Assembly (NCBI GenBank): GCA_029261215.1
Contig: JAJDBT010000098.1
Location: forward strand, 1-42,015
DNA: 42,015 nucleotides
Source of the DNA: Nitrospirota bacterium
GTDB lineage: Bacteria > Nitrospirota > Nitrospiria > SBBL01 > JAADHI01
Direction: 5' to 3'
Position 1 is the stretch's first letter, and the number at the start of each line of letters is the position of its first letter. Shown here one piece after another: positions 40,063 through 42,015 of the stretch. The notes below the pieces were generated by a model, which was not told the DNA's origin, searched no databases, and saw only the letters and a list, made by a program, of their open reading frames with translations. Made by a program: the position numbers and the translations under genes.

Positions 40063-41904
40063 ATGAGCACAAAAAACCAGAAAAAAAGCAACCCAATCCA
40101 AGATCTCAAAAATCTATTGAGGACCAACCGGATGGGCCCCTATATATCTCACATTAGGTTTCCGCATTTTAAAAATATTCAAAAAGACACCCGAATCGAT
40201 TTTAATTTCCCCGTCACCGCTTTAGTTGGACCAAACGGGTGCGGAAAAACATCGGTATTACATGCACTTTATGGGGCACCTCTTAACCAAAGTACGGGTG
40301 AATTCTGGTTCTCAACCGATATGGACCCCATCAAAACCAAAGATCCCCATCGATTCATTTATGGACATTGGCTTCAAGGGCAAAAACAGATAGTAGAAAC
40401 AAGGAAAGCAAGGGTTGGGCAGAGTGAAAGCCGAAGATCTGAGTATTGGGAACCAACAAAACCGACCGTTGGCGACAAAATGGATCGTACTCCCTTCCCT
40501 GCAACCGGAGAAATTGAGGGCCAGTCAACAGATCGATGGAATCCCGCTAAGCGGAATGTTCTCTATATTAATTTTCGAAGCGAACTTAGCGCGTTCGACA
40601 AGTTCTTTTTTTTTGGTCATCATCGTCACCAACCCACGAAAACTCTGCGTGACAAACAAGAACGGCTTAAAAGAGATGCGAAGAGACTCAAAAAGGTCTT
40701 CGAAGATAAACCAAATTCGGAAATATTTATGGGTAAAAATATTGTTCACGAAAATCGTATTTTATCCGATAAAGAACTTCAACTTGTCTGTCGAATTCTT
40801 GGGAAAAATTACACTTCTGCAAAACTTGTACGGCACGAATATTATGGAAAGGAAGAGGGACTCAGTGTGAGATTTACAACATCCCATGCAACCTACTCAG
40901 AGGCATTTGCTGGCAGTGGGGAGCTTGCTGTAACCAGTTTGGTTGCACAACTTTGCGATGCAACCGAAAATCAAGAGCACTCTCTGGTGCTCTTGGACGA
41001 ACCAGAAGTTTCTTTACACCCAGGAGCACAGGAGCAATTATTAACCTTCTTAATGGACGAAGCTATCAAAGGGAAACACCAAATTGTATTCACAACCCAT
41101 GCACCAGGGATGATAGAACACTTGCCTCCTGAGGCGATCAAAGTATTTAACGAAAGTGATGGTGGTCGGTTTGACGTATTGGAATCTTGCCATCCTTATG
41201 TTGCATTTAGACGGCTCGGAGCTGAAGCTCCCAAGCAGATTAGGGTCCTGGTTGAAGACAGATTAGCGGCCGACCTTGTCGAGATTGCTCTTTTAACATT
41301 GGAAGATTCTGAACGAGAACTTTTTGTCGTCGAATATCTTCCCGGAGGCTCTGAGACTTATTTCACTCAACGAATTCCAACTCTAATGCTACAAAGTGAA
41401 CATACCTATATTTTCCTTGATGGAGATAAAACCCCGACTGGAGGTTCATACCCAGACCCCGATACTATCCCTTCCAGCGAAAATGACACATTAATGGAAA
41501 AACTTAAAAGTCTCACCCGCTGTGGAAAAAAAATACAAATAGGTGCGGATGGCGGAAACGATCCAGATGCAGAACCCAAATCGTTTGACCTTCAACGAAA
41601 ATATCTGAGATTTTTGTACGATAAAGTTCGGTTTCTTCCTAGATGCTGTCCAGAAGCGGTTGCCCTACATATAATAGACCCAAATTTGAAAATCACAACT
41701 TCACAGCAAGCAAAAGAAGCCCTAAAGAAAATTGTGCTGGATTGCTATGGGAGAGACACGTCACAGGACATTGATGGTTACGCGAAATATAAGATCGCAG
41801 ATGCTCAGAAATCTGGCAACACCGATCTACTTTCCATACAAAACCATCTGCGTAAATGTTTAGAAAACCTTGGTCAGAGGTGGACCCCAAGCCTGACACA
41901 GTGA
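40063..41904 (+). CDS. OLD-like ATPase with TOPRIM-type C-terminal half
   Basis: A 613-residue AAA/ABC-type ATPase. Walker A is VGPNGCGKTSVLHALYG (residues 56-63 for the P-loop); after a long charged, partly coiled middle, Walker B is LVLLDEPEVSLHPGAQEQLL (about 308-320) and the sensor histidine is in QIVFTTHAPGMIEHLP. The part from about 394 has TOPRIM-like motifs: an acidic VLVEDRLAADLVEIAL, YLPGGSETYF, then YIFLDGDKTP with DGD. These match OLD-family nucleases (as in Gabija GajA or PARIS-like systems). Coupled to a C5-methyltransferase, it could be the restriction partner. TOPRIM identity is inferred from motifs, not proven; activity is unknown. Confidence 0.82.
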   Translation: MSTKNQKKSNPIQDLKNLLRTNRMGPYISHIRFPHFKNIQKDTRIDFNFPVTALVGPNGCGKTSVLHALYGAPLNQSTGEFWFSTDMDPIKTKDPHRFIYGHWLQGQKQIVETRKARVGQSESRRSEYWEPTKPTVGDKMDRTPFPATGEIEGQSTDRWNPAKRNVLYINFRSELSAFDKFFFFGHHRHQPTKTLRDKQERLKRDAKRLKKVFEDKPNSEIFMGKNIVHENRILSDKELQLVCRILGKNYTSAKLVRHEYYGKEEGLSVRFTTSHATYSEAFAGSGELAVTSLVAQLCDATENQEHSLVLLDEPEVSLHPGAQEQLLTFLMDEAIKGKHQIVFTTHAPGMIEHLPPEAIKVFNESDGGRFDVLESCHPYVAFRRLGAEAPKQIRVLVEDRLAADLVEIALLTLEDSERELFVVEYLPGGSETYFTQRIPTLMLQSEHTYIFLDGDKTPTGGSYPDPDTIPSSENDTLMEKLKSLTRCGKKIQIGADGGNDPDAEPKSFDLQRKYLRFLYDKVRFLPRCCPEAVALHIIDPNLKITTSQQAKEALKKIVLDCYGRDTSQDIDGYAKYKIADAQKSGNTDLLSIQNHLRKCLENLGQRWTPSLTQ

Positions 41905-41937
41905 ATCGCTTTTTATAAGTGAAATCCTGGGGCATTG

Positions 41938-42015
41938 TCATGCGGCCTCTGGAAGCCCGGAAGGCAGCTTATAATAAACCTGGTCTGGGGTCATCCTTTT
42001 CAGGTTGGCATGCCG
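41938..42015 (-). pseudogene. C-terminal end of a probable IS3-type transposase (cut by window edge)
   Basis: On the minus strand the last 25 codons entering the window read RHANLKRMTPDQVYYKL followed by PSGLPEAA and a stop. The NL--MTP-QVYY pattern matches the C-terminus of IS3-family OrfB (rve-type) transposases, where the sequence around RPH--L---TP-EVY is conserved. Whether the upstream portion is intact cannot be seen. The bases between this stop and the OLD-like gene (41905-41937) may hold the IS end. Confidence 0.5.

Overview
The window looks like chromosome of a Gram-negative (diderm), probably chemolithoautotrophic bacterium. The strongest clue is a nine-gene minus-strand block for the reductive TCA cycle, led by ATP-citrate lyase (aclB-aclA) and followed by aconitase, two ferredoxin-like iron-sulfur proteins, a fumarate reductase/succinate dehydrogenase flavoprotein, a DUF4399 secreted protein and succinyl-CoA synthetase (sucC-sucD). 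A monomeric NADP-isocitrate dehydrogenase and an orphan histidine kinase lie just beyond it on the other strand. This gene content fits Nitrospirota or Nitrospinota-like autotrophs. That placement is inference from gene content only; no rRNA or other marker is present.

Layout. 1-280: 5' remnant of a transposase. 353-1144: uppP (undecaprenyl diphosphatase). 1467-12611: reductive TCA operon with a good sigma70-type promoter at 12745-12774. 12907-16037: soluble histidine kinase and NADP-Icd, closed by a strong intrinsic terminator. 16179-21000: a three-gene operon encoding a thrombospondin-type-3 repeat protein with a Cys-containing JDVT-CTERM-like tail, an OmpA/TSP3 outer-membrane protein and a CPBP (glutamic) intramembrane protease; this reads as a substrate plus its dedicated sorting protease. 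21308-21988: rhomboid protease. 22199-23734: yajQ and tsaD. 24150-25153: two stand-alone small genes (YciI-like, AhpD/CMD-like) surrounded by attC-like inverted repeats. 25239-27713: RND/MMPL exporter. 28132-29223: lipoprotein with two AMIN-like domains, convergent with a small beta-barrel protein (29234-29611).

29818-36004 is a compact eight-gene plus-strand operon: K+ channel with RCK domain, YbjN/CesT-like protein, PspA, DUF4178 membrane protein, DUF350 membrane protein, a two-TM protein with an extracytoplasmic domain, a tiny Gly/Tyr-rich membrane peptide and a membrane-anchored spermidine synthase. It resembles the PspA-DUF350-polyamine clusters (E. coli yjfIJKLMC type) and is the most coherent poorly understood system here.

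36029-42015 has an accessory character: an orphan two-TM protein, a DUF5916 outer-membrane protein, then a 5-cytosine DNA methyltransferase directly followed (2 bp) by an OLD-like ATPase with a TOPRIM-like C-terminal half, which looks like a non-canonical restriction-modification or defence pair. The window ends in the C-terminus of what is probably an IS3-type transposase. Transposase fragments therefore sit at both window edges. I saw no tRNA, rRNA or CRISPR array.
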